Positions 24,010-33,136 of a stretch of 64,000 nucleotides of DNA are shown here, one piece after another. The notes under the pieces were generated by a model. The model was not told where the DNA came from. It made no database searches and saw only the letters and a program-made list of their open reading frames with translations. The stretch is from JAXMAZ01 sp046350115. Lineage in GTDB: Bacteria; Planctomycetota; Planctomycetia; Gemmatales; Gemmataceae. The stretch covers positions 44,060 through 108,059 of the forward strand of contig JAXMAZ010000024.1 in NCBI GenBank assembly GCA_046350115.1. Reading direction: 5' to 3'. The translations under genes and the position numbers were made by a program. Position 1 is the first letter of the stretch. Every line of letters starts with the position of its first letter.

Positions 24010-25401
24010 CTAGGGGATAGCCCCGTCCCCGCCGCCGCCCAGCCCGTACCGGTCGATCAGCCGGTACAGCGACCGGCGGCTCACCCCCAGCGCCTTCGCC
24101 GCCCGCACCTTGTTCCCCCCGGCCTTCCGCAGCACCTCGGCCACGTGCCGCCGCTCCACCCCCTCCAGAGCGTCCGGCCCGTCGTCGTCTGCCGCCTCAG
24201 CCGGACCGGCCGCCGGCCGAAGGGTCTCCGGCAGGTCGTCCGGGGTGATCACCCGCCCCTCGGCCAGGATCTGGGCGCGTTCGAGCACGTTGGCCAGCTC
24301 GCGGACGTTCCCCGGCCACGGGTACGCGGTCAGAACGGCCATCGCCGCCGGGTCGACGGTGAACGGGGCGGGGCCGAGCGGCCGGGTCCGCAGCAGGTGG
24401 CCCACCAGGGCCGGGATGTCCTCCCGGCGGTCCCGCAACGGGGGCAGGGTGATCGCCACCACGTTCAGCCGGTGGAACAGGTCGGCCCGGAACCGGCCGG
24501 CCTCGACCTCGGCTTCCAGCGGCTTGTTGGTGGCCGCCACCACCCGCACGTCGGCGTGCCGCTCCTGGGGGCTGCCAACCCGCCGGTAGTGGCCGTCCTC
24601 CAGCACCCGCAGCAGCTTGGCCTGCAGGGCCGGGGTCATCTCGGCCACCTCGTCGACGAACAGGGTGCCCCCCTCGGCCACCTCGAACAGCCCCGGCTTG
24701 GCCCGGTCGGCCCCGGTGAACGCCCCCTTCTCGTGGCCGAACAGCTCGCTCTCCAGCAGGTGCTCCTGGAGGGTGGCGCAGTTGACCGTGACCAGCGGCC
24801 GGTCCCGCCGCCGGCTGTTCCGGTGGACCGCCCGGGCGACCAGCTCCTTGCCCGTCCCGCTCTCCCCCCGGACCAGGACGGTGGCGTCCGTCGGGGCCAC
24901 CTTCTCGATCAGCCCGAGCACCTTCCGGATGCCCGGCCCGTCGCCGACCAGGTGGTACCGGGGGGATTCGAAAGTCAGCTCGCTGACCACCCGCCGCAGC
25001 CGGTCGTTCTCCAGCCGCAGCCGGCGGACGGCCAGCGCCCGCTCCAGCGCGGGGAGCACCTGCTGGAGGCGGAACGGCTTGAGTACGTAGTCGAACGCCC
25101 CGGCCTTCATCGCCTCGACGGCCGTCTGGATCGTCCCCTGCCCGGTCATGATGATGCCGACCAGGGCCGGGTCGATTTCCAGCGCCTGGCGGAGCAGGGT
25201 GATGCCGTCCGTCGCGGGCATCATCAGGTCGGTCAGAAGCAGGTCGAACCCGCCCGCCCGGAGGGCGGCCGGGGCGGCCGCCGGGTCGCTCAGCCCGGTC
25301 GCCTCGTACCCGGCCGCCCGGAGGGAGTCGCACAGGGCGTGCATCAGCTCGACCTCGTCGTCGACGACGAGCAGCCGCCCCAGCGGGCCGGAACCGGGCA
25401 T
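24010..25401 (-). CDS. NtrC-family sigma-54-dependent response regulator
   Basis: 463 residues from the ATG at 25401, which has GGAGG five bases upstream; a GTG at 25413 would add four. Receiver domain (about 10-125) with the phospho-acceptor in LLLTDLMMPATDG and the conserved Lys in VLKPF. AAA+ domain (about 145-375) with Walker A GESGTGKE, the sigma-54-contacting GAFTGA loop, Walker B GTLFVDEVAEM and the R-finger region LFHRLNV. C-terminal Fis-type helix-turn-helix (GGNKVRAAKALGVSRRSLYR). It activates sigma-54 promoters after phosphorylation by a histidine kinase, but none is adjacent, so it is an orphan regulator here. Confidence 0.93.
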   Translation of the reverse strand: MPGSGPLGRLLVVDDEVELMHALCDSLRAAGYEATGLSDPAAAPAALRAGGFDLLLTDLMMPATDGITLLRQALEIDPALVGIIMTGQGTIQTAVEAMKAGAFDYVLKPFRLQQVLPALERALAVRRLRLENDRLRRVVSELTFESPRYHLVGDGPGIRKVLGLIEKVAPTDATVLVRGESGTGKELVARAVHRNSRRRDRPLVTVNCATLQEHLLESELFGHEKGAFTGADRAKPGLFEVAEGGTLFVDEVAEMTPALQAKLLRVLEDGHYRRVGSPQERHADVRVVAATNKPLEAEVEAGRFRADLFHRLNVVAITLPPLRDRREDIPALVGHLLRTRPLGPAPFTVDPAAMAVLTAYPWPGNVRELANVLERAQILAEGRVITPDDLPETLRPAAGPAEAADDDGPDALEGVERRHVAEVLRKAGGNKVRAAKALGVSRRSLYRLIDRYGLGGGGDGAIP

Positions 25402-25532
25402 CGGAGCCTCCACGATCGCCGGCCGGGTCGGCCTGTGACGACCGCCCTGCCATATCCGAAACCGCTATTGAAGCTTTAAACGCGAGTCACGTCCAGCAGC
25501 AGTGCGGCCGGGAGCGGGAGACGGAAAGCCGT

Positions 25533-25559
25533 GCGGCCCCCGGGAACGCCGGGGGCCGC
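25533..25559 (-). terminator. Hairpin after the porin gene
   Basis: GCGGCCCCCGG (25533-25543) and CCGGGGGCCGC (25549-25559) form a perfect 11-base stem with a 5-base loop, starting 36 bases past the FadL-like gene's stop on the minus strand. The T tract that follows is weak (GGCTTTCC), so termination is probable but not certain. Confidence 0.6.
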
Positions 25560-25595
25560 GCCGTCCGTTCGGGCTGTCCGTCCGTTAGCCCGGGA

Positions 25596-26969
25596 TCAGG
25601 CGGCCGGGCCGGGGACGACGGCGACCGGGGCCGGGCCGGCGGCGGGCACGAACTCGGCGTCCGCGGGCTTCGCCAGTGTCGGCCGGGTTCCCGCCCCGCC
25701 GAACTTGAACTGCAGCGTGAAGGTGAGGAGCTGGGCTTGGGCGTCCATCTTCACCCCCACCCCGGTGGCCTCCCGGACCGGGCCGGTGATCGAGTTCCGG
25801 AACGCGTAGGCGTACCCGAGCGAGGCGGCCACCGCCTCGGTCACGTTGACCGTCGCCCCGAACGAGATCGTGTGCTGGGTGATGGCCGGCCCATACAAGT
25901 TGAACAGCGTGCCGAAGCTGGGGATCGGGTTGTCGTTATAGATGTACCCCGCGCTCAGAGCGACCCGGTCGGTCGCCTGGTACCGGCCGCCGACGGCCAC
26001 GGCGAACACGTCCTGCCAGCCCAGCCCGCCGTCCCGGAGGGGCGTGCCGAACAGCTCCGTGTTCTGGTAGGCGAAGTAGCGGAGGTCCACCGCCAGTTGC
26101 AGCCGGTCGGTCGGCCGGTACCCGATGCCCCACGAGTAGATGGCCGGCAGGGTGGCGTTCAGGGTCAGCGTCCGGGGCTGGCCGAGGTCGGTCCGGGCGT
26201 AGTACTTCCACGTCTCGAACCACTGCGGGCTGGTGTACCCGAACCCGACGTCGAGCTGGTCGGTGATCGAGTACACCAGGCCGGCCCGGAACCCGCCGCC
26301 CCAGAACGGGCGGGCGTGGGTGCCGGTCGGGAACGTGCCGACCCCGTCCGCCCGCCCCCGGTCCGGGGCGCCGAAGAACGCCGGGTCGAACGCGGTGACG
26401 GCGATGTCGACCGTCGGCCCGACCCCGACGACCAGCCGGTCGGTCGGCCGGTAGGCGACCGTCGGGGCGAGCTGCACCACCATCAGGCTGGAGAAGATCG
26501 GCCCCTGCACGTTGCCCAGCGGCCCGACCCCCGACAGGATCGGGTTGCCGGTGTCGCCGGGGAAGTTCACCCCGCTGCCGGCGAGGGTGGCCATCCCGAG
26601 GCCGAACGTCCACGGGCTGCCGTCCGGCTGGATCACCGCCCCGACGCCGGTCGCCGGGGCGACCCCGTTGTCGCTCCGGGTGTTGCCGGACCGCAGCCCG
26701 CCCGGCCCCGGGGCGGACGAGTCCAGGTGGATGTTCGGGAACAGGAACGCCCCGCCGATGTCCACCTCGGACCGGCCCAGCCGGCCGATGGCGGCCGGGT
26801 TCCAGTACAGGGCGCCGAGCGCGTCCACCGGGGTGGCGGTCGACGCCCCGCCCATCGAGAGGTGGGCCGCCCCGCTGCCCGGCAGGAGCAGCCCCTGGGC
26901 CAGGCCGGTCGCCGGCAGGGCCAGCACCGAGAGCGCGACGGCGCCCCACGCCCGCAGTTGGACTCGCAT
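25596..26969 (-). CDS. FadL/OmpP1-family outer membrane transport protein
   Basis: 457 residues from the ATG at 26969 (MRVQLRAWGAVALSVLALPA), with a signal peptide ending near AQG. The mature part shows the family's opening 'GSGAAHLSMGGASTATPVDA' and 'LGALYWNPAAIGRLGRSEVD'. Repeated amphipathic beta strands such as 'LVYSITDQLDVGFGYTSPQW', 'DRLQLAVDLRYFAYQNTELF' and 'YQATDRVALSAGYIYNDNPI' indicate a beta barrel. FadL relatives take up long-chain fatty acids or aromatic hydrocarbons; the substrate cannot be told here. An outer membrane barrel is consistent with the Gram-negative-like envelope of planctomycetes. It lies downstream of the channel gene on the same strand, but with a 100-base gap. 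Confidence 0.87.
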   Translation of the reverse strand: MRVQLRAWGAVALSVLALPATGLAQGLLLPGSGAAHLSMGGASTATPVDALGALYWNPAAIGRLGRSEVDIGGAFLFPNIHLDSSAPGPGGLRSGNTRSDNGVAPATGVGAVIQPDGSPWTFGLGMATLAGSGVNFPGDTGNPILSGVGPLGNVQGPIFSSLMVVQLAPTVAYRPTDRLVVGVGPTVDIAVTAFDPAFFGAPDRGRADGVGTFPTGTHARPFWGGGFRAGLVYSITDQLDVGFGYTSPQWFETWKYYARTDLGQPRTLTLNATLPAIYSWGIGYRPTDRLQLAVDLRYFAYQNTELFGTPLRDGGLGWQDVFAVAVGGRYQATDRVALSAGYIYNDNPIPSFGTLFNLYGPAITQHTISFGATVNVTEAVAASLGYAYAFRNSITGPVREATGVGVKMDAQAQLLTFTLQFKFGGAGTRPTLAKPADAEFVPAAGPAPVAVVPGPAA

Positions 26970-27086
26970 GGTTCGACCCCCGAACAAGGGATTGTGCGGG
27001 TAAGATCGACAGCGCGGAATATCGGGGTTGAAGGGAAAAGGGGAAAAGTGCGGACGGGAGCGGGTCTGACGAGCCTGGGCCGACTG

Positions 27087-27779
27087 TCACCCGGTCGGCC
27101 CGGGGGGCTGGGGGGAGAAGGCCAGGGACACCCGCTTGCCGACCAGGTCGGCGACGAGCACCGCCAGGTAGAACTGGCCGGTCAGCGCTTCCACCAGGGC
27201 GAACGAGCGGGCGGTGTCCTTGGCCGGGGTGATGTCCCCGTACCCGACGGTGGAGAGGGTGGCGAAGCTGAAGTAGATGAGCTGGTAGTGGGTCCGGTGG
27301 TGGCCCGGGTCGGGGCCCAGGCCGGCGAACGACCCGGGCACGGCGGCTTCGACCAGGTAGTACACGTGGCCGAAGGTGACGCCGATCAGCAGGTAGCCGC
27401 ACAGGGCGGCCGCCACCACGTCCGCCGACACGCTCCGCTCCCGGTACACCCAGCCGACGATCACCGCGAGCACGAACCCGTGAAAGGCCGCGGCCGCGAG
27501 GTGGAAGCCGGCCGCGGCGCCCGGCCCGAGCTGCTCGGGCAGGGTGTACCCGGTCCAGGCGCCGACCACAGCGGGGAGCCCGAGGACGACGGCCATAGCC
27601 CGGTGCCGCCGGCCGGTGAACACCACCCACCCGCCGGCGAGGAAGACGGCCGTCACCAGGACGCTCGCGAGCACCGGCGAGCCGGCCGGCCCCCGCAGGG
27701 CCGGGTAGGCCACGAGGAGCATCAGCAGGGCGGCGAGCAGCGCCAGGAACTTGTTCCGGGCCAGCCAGTTCGCGTTCAC
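27087..27779 (-). CDS. Two-pore-helix potassium channel-like membrane protein
   Basis: 230 residues. Five or six hydrophobic segments (about 12-30, 35-55, 62-80, 92-112, 122-145, 190-215). Between the last two lies 'YFSFATLSTVGYGDITPAKD', with the potassium selectivity filter TVGYGD and the preceding pore helix. This marks an ion-channel (Ion_trans_2) pore; no cytoplasmic RCK or cyclic-nucleotide domain follows. It probably forms tetramers in the inner membrane and conducts K+ ions. The order of spans with additional N-terminal helices is as in many bacterial 'potassium channel family' proteins. It starts 31 bases after the surface-protein gene's stop on the same strand. Confidence 0.88.
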   Translation of the reverse strand: MNANWLARNKFLALLAALLMLLVAYPALRGPAGSPVLASVLVTAVFLAGGWVVFTGRRHRAMAVVLGLPAVVGAWTGYTLPEQLGPGAAAGFHLAAAAFHGFVLAVIVGWVYRERSVSADVVAAALCGYLLIGVTFGHVYYLVEAAVPGSFAGLGPDPGHHRTHYQLIYFSFATLSTVGYGDITPAKDTARSFALVEALTGQFYLAVLVADLVGKRVSLAFSPQPPGPTG

Positions 27780-27810
27780 AGTGGCACCTTGAGAATGGCG
27801 GCCGACCGGC

Positions 27811-29172
27811 TCACTGGCCGGCCGGCGGGCCGTCGCCCTTCGGCTGCTCGACCCGGACGAGCATCATCTGGGTCGTCTGCTGGCCGCCCAGGTGGAGCAG
27901 GCACGGGCACTCCGGCTTGGTCAGGTTGTACAGCCCGGCCTCGAACACCCGGTCCTTCTTCTTGCCGACCGTCCAGGCGGCCAGCCGGGTCGCCTTGTCG
28001 ATCGACCCGAACACCTCGGTGGTGGTGTCCTGCACCCCGTCGTAGTAGTTGCCGCGGATGACCCCGTCCTTGTTCACCGCCAGTTGGAAGATGGAGTTGG
28101 AGGTCTTTTCGTCCCCCTGCACCAGGGCGAACACCCCGAGCGGCTTCCAGTCGTCGCTCGGCGACGCGGCGGCCGCCTGTCCCTGCGTGGCGATGGTCGT
28201 CGCCTGGTCGGCGAACTGCTGGGCGGTCCCGCCCGGCTGGCCGTTCACGTACACCTGGTCGCCCTGGTAGACGACGGTGCTGCCGTAGTCGTAGTCCGGC
28301 GGCGGGTCGGACGGCATCCCGGTGTAGGTGGCCACGGACGAGTACGACGGGGCCGCCCACGCCGCCCCGGCCGCCCACCCGGCCGCCGCCCAGCACCCGG
28401 GGTGGGCGGTGTACCACGCCGGGTTGAAGCAGTTGTAGTACCCGAACCCGGTGCGGACGGACCCGGCCCGCACCCGCATGTACCCGGTCGACCAGTAGGC
28501 GGTGCTGTGCGCCCCGTTCGCCCCGTACACGCTGGCGTAGTGGTTCATGTTCCCGGTGTACCGGTTGCCCGAGAACGCCGACTCCCAACTGCCGCCCCCG
28601 GCCCGGTTCTCGAACGAGCCGGAGGTGCCGCCGGCGAAGTTCCCGGTGTACCGGTTGCCGGCGGCCCCGGCGTTCCAGTTGCCACTGCTGTTCTTCCCGT
28701 CCCACGATCCGGACGCCCCGCCGACGGTGCGGCCGCCAGGGCCGGACGCGAACCCGCCCTCCCGGCTGCCCGAGTACGTCTGGCCGCCGGCCGTGGTCAC
28801 GGAGGTGTCCCGGTTGCCGCTGGCCGTCACCCCGCCGTACCGCCCCTCGGTCGCGGACCGGCTGCCCGAGGTGTTCACGCTGGCCCCGGACGCGCTGGTC
28901 CACGAGTGGTCGTAGCTGCCGGACGCCCCCCGGCTGGCGCCGCTCGACCACGAGTTGGTCGAGCGGGAGCCGGAGTACGAGCCGCCGTACCGGTTCTCCC
29001 CGCTGAAGCTGCTGAACCCGCTGCCGGACCCGCCGCCGGCGGTCCGGCCGTAACTGCCGGAGAAGCTGCCGCCGCGGTATCCGCCCCCTCCGAAGCCGCC
29101 CCGGCCGTTGGCGTCACCGCTGACGGCGACGAGGCCGGCGCCGAGGGAGAGACACAGGACGATGCGTTTCAC
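27811..29172 (-). CDS. Gly/Ser-rich secreted surface protein ('mu-protocadherin'-type annotation)
   Basis: 453 residues. A signal peptide (MKRIVLCLSLGAGLVAVSGD) precedes about 200 residues very rich in Gly, Ser, Asn, Tyr and Arg with degenerate repeats such as 'GNRYTGN', 'GSRSATEGRYGG' and 'SYSGSR'. An Ala/Trp/Tyr-rich central part follows, then a soluble C-terminal domain of about 130 residues (DDWKPLGVFALVQGDEKTSN, 'VNKDGVIRGNYYDGVQD', 'GLYNLTKPECPCLLHLGG'). Proteins of this layout are frequent in planctomycetes and often labelled mu-protocadherin or cell-surface protein; the activity is unknown. The C-terminal domain resembles a lipocalin-like beta structure, which is only an impression. 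Confidence 0.75.
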   Translation of the reverse strand: MKRIVLCLSLGAGLVAVSGDANGRGGFGGGGYRGGSFSGSYGRTAGGGSGSGFSSFSGENRYGGSYSGSRSTNSWSSGASRGASGSYDHSWTSASGASVNTSGSRSATEGRYGGVTASGNRDTSVTTAGGQTYSGSREGGFASGPGGRTVGGASGSWDGKNSSGNWNAGAAGNRYTGNFAGGTSGSFENRAGGGSWESAFSGNRYTGNMNHYASVYGANGAHSTAYWSTGYMRVRAGSVRTGFGYYNCFNPAWYTAHPGCWAAAGWAAGAAWAAPSYSSVATYTGMPSDPPPDYDYGSTVVYQGDQVYVNGQPGGTAQQFADQATTIATQGQAAAASPSDDWKPLGVFALVQGDEKTSNSIFQLAVNKDGVIRGNYYDGVQDTTTEVFGSIDKATRLAAWTVGKKKDRVFEAGLYNLTKPECPCLLHLGGQQTTQMMLVRVEQPKGDGPPAGQ

Positions 29173-29230
29173 GGGTGGTCTCCTGGTTGGTTCGGTTAGG
29201 GGGTACTTGGGGGCGGCAGTGCGGGTCAGG

Positions 29231-29583
29231 TGTAGGGTGCGTTGAGGCTTTGCCGAAACGCACCGCCGGGACCCATGAGACGGTCGATGTCGTCGCCGGG
29301 CCGGTGCGTTGCGCTCGCCAAAGCCCTCGCCCCACGCGCTCTACGCCGGACGGCTTTTGTAGGGCGGGTCGAGGCTTTGCGAGGCCTGCCGGGCGTGGCA
29401 AGGACTCGTTGCCGGTCCCGGCAGGCCTCGTCGCCGAGCCTCCTCGACCCGCCCTACGCCGGCCCATGTCTTGTCGGGTGCGTGCAGGCTCTGCGCAACG
29501 CACCACTGCGATCCCCGCCCACGGACGCCGTCGTTGCCGGGGCCGGTGCGTTTCGTCGCCGAGCCTCCTCAACGCACCCTACG
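29231..29583. repeat. Cluster of three palindromic repeats (B, B2, B) filling the 29173-29612 gap
   Basis: The 440-base gap holds no gene but three back-to-back inverted repeats: family B at about 29231-29343 (starts GTAGGGTGCGTTGAGGCTTT), family B2 at about 29360-29456 (TAGGGCGGGTCGAGG, ends CCTCGACCCGCCCTA), and a second family B at about 29474-29583 (ends GAGCCTCCTCAACGCACCCT). The two B copies share their central loop (CGCCGGG... GTCGTyGCCGGG.CCGGTGCG) with those at 16955 and 39403. Each unit is about 100-113 bases. Confidence 0.85.
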
Positions 29584-29612
29584 ACAGACCCGGCGCGACC
29601 GAACGCACCCGA

Positions 29613-30527
29613 TCACTTGCGGGCGGCGGTGCGGGTCAGCCGCATCGGCGGGGTGTCGGGCAACTGTTCGTCGCCGAGCTGGCGGTCGGTCGTCCGCCAG
29701 GTGATGACGTCCGGGGCGACCCGCTGGAGGATGACCCGCTCGGCCACCGGCGTCCCGTCGGCCAGCACGCCGCGCTGGTCGAGCACCCAGCTCTTGCCGT
29801 CGCACGACCACAGGGACTGGGAGTGGGCGCCGTCGTCCTCGAACCCCCACGACCGGATCTGGCCCGTCTCCGGGTCGGGCATGATGCGGACGCTGCCGCC
29901 GACCGGCTCCTTGCCGGGGGCGGTGCGGGTGAACGTCCCGGTCACCACCGGCCGCTTCGGGTCGCGGGCGAACGCCATCTTGACGGCGTCCCCTTTCACC
30001 GTGGTGGTCCACTCGCCGAGCAGCCAGTCGAGGTCTTCGAGCCGGTTCTGGCCGTGCCCGCCCTCGCTCGTCAGGGCGATCAGCCACCGCCCGCCGACCC
30101 GGGAGTGGATCGCCACGTAGGCGGTGGTGGACGGCAGCTCTTTCCCGCGCGAGTGCCGCAGCAACCCCTCCTCGACGGCCAGGTCCGGGGCCGGGAAGCG
30201 GACCGACTGGACCAGCACCTCGATCTTCGCCCCGGCGTTCTGCTTGAACAGGTCTGTGTACGCCTTCTCGATGGCGGCCCGGCCGACGAACGTCGGCCCG
30301 CCGACCTCCCGGGACTCGGCGGCCTCGGTGTGCATGGCCGCGATCGCCTTGGCGTCCCCCTTGTTGAACGCCTCGGCGAACTCCCGGGCGGTCTTCTCGA
30401 TGGCCGCCCGGTCGCCGTCCGCGGAGGCCGCCTTGGCCGTCCCGGCGGGCTGGGCGCGGACGGTGAGGGCCAAGGTGACGGCGGCCCCGACGACCAGGGC
30501 CGACACCGCAATGCGTGTCCGGTTCAT
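29613..30527 (-). CDS. Secreted SnoaL-like (SgcJ/EcaC-type) domain protein
   Basis: 304 residues with an N-terminal signal (RIAVSALVVGAAVTLALTVR). About residues 38-165 form a SnoaL-like/NTF2-fold domain: 'DRAAIEKTAREFAEAFNKGD', 'AIAAMHTEAAESREVGGPTF', 'GRAAIEKAYTDLFKQN', the pattern of the SgcJ/EcaC family. A second half of about 130 residues (DLDWLLGEWTTTVKGDAVKM, 'GSVRIMPDPETGQIRSWGF', 'SWVLDQRGVLADGTPVAER') looks like a lipocalin-like beta barrel. Such proteins are widespread in planctomycetes with no proven function. It sits downstream of the sulfatase gene (57 bases), possibly in the same transcription unit. Confidence 0.78.
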   Translation of the reverse strand: MNRTRIAVSALVVGAAVTLALTVRAQPAGTAKAASADGDRAAIEKTAREFAEAFNKGDAKAIAAMHTEAAESREVGGPTFVGRAAIEKAYTDLFKQNAGAKIEVLVQSVRFPAPDLAVEEGLLRHSRGKELPSTTAYVAIHSRVGGRWLIALTSEGGHGQNRLEDLDWLLGEWTTTVKGDAVKMAFARDPKRPVVTGTFTRTAPGKEPVGGSVRIMPDPETGQIRSWGFEDDGAHSQSLWSCDGKSWVLDQRGVLADGTPVAERVILQRVAPDVITWRTTDRQLGDEQLPDTPPMRLTRTAARK

Positions 30528-30584
30528 GACGCCTCTCTGGGTGTAGGGATCGGAACGGCGGCGGGCCGCCCGCCGCGGCCGGGG

Positions 30585-33080
30585 TCAGTTGCTCATCGCC
30601 CGGATGAACCGCTGCTGCAGGAGCCGCCGGTGGTCCTGCGCCCCCTTCTCGCCCGGGGCCAGGTCGAACACCACCTTGCCAATCTTGCCGGTGAAGGCGA
30701 ACGGCGCCTTGTCCTTGTACGTCGGGGACACCACGTCCCCGTTGTCTTTGCCGATGTCGAACCCGGAGTAGCTGGTGAACCGGGCCGGCACGGTGAACGG
30801 CAGGGTGTTCTCGCCGACCGCCTTGTCGTTGACGAACAGCCGGCCCTTGCCGCCGGTGCCCATCTTCCCGGGCGTGTCCGCGGTGAACTCGTACCGCACC
30901 GTCACCTTCCCGGCCGGCACCGGCTCGGACGAGGTGAGCGTGTCCACCCGCAGGCCGACGGCGCTGTAGGTGTAGTGCAGTTTGCCGTTCTGGACGTAGA
31001 GGGCGTACCCGCCCATCAGGTCCGCCTCGGCCACGATCACCCCCTCGGCCCCGGCCGGCGGGACGTCCAGGTCGGCGGTGATGGTGAACGACCGGTTGTA
31101 GGTGTGCGGGATCATCCCGGACGAGACGTTCTCCGTCCCGGGGTAGAAGGCGTACTTCGTCCGGGCCGCAGCCGGTGGGGCGAACCCGTAGAACGACGCC
31201 AGCCCGCCCATCAGCGGCGTGACGTGGTACTTGGCCGCGTCCTCCCAGAACAGCTTTTTCAGTTCGGCCAGCTTCTCGGGGTGCTTCGCGGCTAGGTCGT
31301 TCGCCTCGGAGAAGTCCTCGTCCAGGTGGTACAGCTCCCACTTGTCCTTATCCGGATCCCAGCCGCTGCCCGGACCGAACTTGGCCAGGTCTTTCGGGTC
31401 CACCTGCCACGGCGACCGGTCGAGCCGGGAGCAGGCGACCCAGCCGTCCTTGTACATGGCCCGGTTGCCGAAGATCTCGAAGTACTGCTGGGTGTGCCGG
31501 GACGGGGCCTTGGCGTCGGCGAACGTGTAGACGAAGCTGGTGCCGTGGAACGGCATCTGCGGGATACCGTCCACCTCCTTCGGGGCCGGAATGCCGGCGG
31601 CTTCCAACAGGGTCGGGGCCACGTCGGTGACGTGGGTGAACTGGGACCGCAGCCCGCCCTTGTCCGTGATCCGCTTCGGCCACGCCACAACCATCGGGTC
31701 GCGGGTGCCGCCCAGGTGGCTGGCCACCTGCTTGCCCCACTGGAACGGGGTGTTCCCGGCCCACGCCCAGGCGCAGGAGTAGTGCGGGGCGAACTCCGGT
31801 CCGCCCCAGGCGGCCATCCCGCCGTACCGGTCGATCAGCTTGAGCTGGGCCGCCGCCGGGACGTTGATCCCGTTGAGCGTGGTCATCTCGTTGAACGCCC
31901 CGGTCTCGGTCCCCTCCATGCTCGCCCCGTTGTCCCCCCAGATGTACAGGACGAGGGTGTTGTCCGCGATCCCCAGCTCGTCCAGGGTGTTGACCACCCG
32001 GCCGATTTCGTGGTCGCAGTTCTCCTGGAACCCGGCGTACACCTCCATCTGCCGGGCGTACAGCTTCTTCTGGTCGGCCGGGACCGAGTCCCAGGCCGGG
32101 AACTCCGGTGCGCGGGGGGTGAGCTTGGCGTTCTCCGGGATCACCCCGAGCTTCTTCTGCCGGGCAAATGTCTCCTCGCGGAGCTTGTCCCACCCCTGGT
32201 CGAACTTCCCCTTGTACCGGTCGGCCCACTCCTTCGGGACGTGGTGCGGGGCGTGGCTGGCCCCCGGCGAGTAGTAGATGAAGAACGGCTTGTCCGGCGC
32301 CTGCGTCTTCTGGTCCCGCATCCAGTTGATGGTCCGGTTCGCCATGTCCGTCGGGAAGTAATAGTCCTTCCCCTTCGGCACCCCGAGGATGGTGTTGTTC
32401 TCGGTGACGACGGTGTCGTACTGCCCGCTGGCCCCGCCGAGGAAGCCCCAGAAGTAGTCGAACCCGAGGCCGCACGGCCACCGGTCGAACGGGCCGGCCG
32501 GCCCCTGCTGGTCGTCCGGGGTCAGGTGCCACTTGCCGAACGCGGCGGTGCTGTACCCGTTGCCTTGCAGCGTCCGGGCGACGCTGGCGGCGCTCTTCGG
32601 CCAGGTGGAGTTGTACCCCGGCCAGCCGCCGGCGAACTCGGCGACGGACCCGAACCCGACGGCGTGGTGGTTGCGGCCGGAGAGCAGGGCCGCCCGGGTC
32701 GGCGAGCACAGGGCGGTGACGTGGAACCGGTTGTACTTCAGCCCGCGGTCGGCCAGCTTGGTCAGGTTGGGCGTCTGGCACGGGCCGCCGAACGTGGACG
32801 CGTTCCCGAACCCGGCGTCGTCCACCAGGACGAGCAGGATGTTCGGCGCCCCCTTCGGGGCTTCGACCGGCTTGGGGAAATCCGCCTTGGACCCGTCGAG
32901 CGTCCGGTTGGCCACCCCGCGGAACGGCGAGTCCGGCCGCGGCAGCCGGTCCCGGGCCGCGTCCGCCGGCCCGGGGGGCTGGGCGGCCAGCGGCGGGAGT
33001 TTCCCCGTCGCCGCGACGTACCCCATCGCCGCGCCGGCCCCCAGGACGAGGAGGGCCGCGGCCCTGCACCGCGAGAGCAT
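30585..33080 (-). CDS. Secreted arylsulfatase
   Basis: 831 residues from the ATG at 33080 (MLSRCRAAALLVLGAGAAMG), signal peptide included. It hydrolyses sulfate esters in the periplasm or outside. The N-terminal metal site is 'NILLVLVDDAGFGNASTFGG'; the key motif is ALCSPTRAALLSGRNHHAVG (C-x-P-x-R), whose Cys must be converted to formylglycine. Later ligands are seen in 'FGKWHL', 'YSPGASHAPHHVPKEW' and 'LVLYIWGDNGASMEGTETGA'. The C-terminal 250 residues form a beta domain (DLDVPPAGAEGVIVAEADLM). The long open frame upstream of 33080 is a shadow of the next gene. The upstream gene encodes the formylglycine-generating enzyme, so the pair is self-sufficient. Confidence 0.95.
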   Translation of the reverse strand: MLSRCRAAALLVLGAGAAMGYVAATGKLPPLAAQPPGPADAARDRLPRPDSPFRGVANRTLDGSKADFPKPVEAPKGAPNILLVLVDDAGFGNASTFGGPCQTPNLTKLADRGLKYNRFHVTALCSPTRAALLSGRNHHAVGFGSVAEFAGGWPGYNSTWPKSAASVARTLQGNGYSTAAFGKWHLTPDDQQGPAGPFDRWPCGLGFDYFWGFLGGASGQYDTVVTENNTILGVPKGKDYYFPTDMANRTINWMRDQKTQAPDKPFFIYYSPGASHAPHHVPKEWADRYKGKFDQGWDKLREETFARQKKLGVIPENAKLTPRAPEFPAWDSVPADQKKLYARQMEVYAGFQENCDHEIGRVVNTLDELGIADNTLVLYIWGDNGASMEGTETGAFNEMTTLNGINVPAAAQLKLIDRYGGMAAWGGPEFAPHYSCAWAWAGNTPFQWGKQVASHLGGTRDPMVVAWPKRITDKGGLRSQFTHVTDVAPTLLEAAGIPAPKEVDGIPQMPFHGTSFVYTFADAKAPSRHTQQYFEIFGNRAMYKDGWVACSRLDRSPWQVDPKDLAKFGPGSGWDPDKDKWELYHLDEDFSEANDLAAKHPEKLAELKKLFWEDAAKYHVTPLMGGLASFYGFAPPAAARTKYAFYPGTENVSSGMIPHTYNRSFTITADLDVPPAGAEGVIVAEADLMGGYALYVQNGKLHYTYSAVGLRVDTLTSSEPVPAGKVTVRYEFTADTPGKMGTGGKGRLFVNDKAVGENTLPFTVPARFTSYSGFDIGKDNGDVVSPTYKDKAPFAFTGKIGKVVFDLAPGEKGAQDHRRLLQQRFIRAMSN

Positions 33081-33136
33081 GTGAGACTCCTGGGCGATAA
33101 AGCACGGCCCCCGAACCGCCGGCGGCCGTCGGTCAC

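Noticed and set aside
29231..29583. CRISPR array suggested by three consecutive repeats
   Set aside because: Units are about 100 bases, palindromic, of two types and without unique spacers of constant length; no cas genes anywhere.
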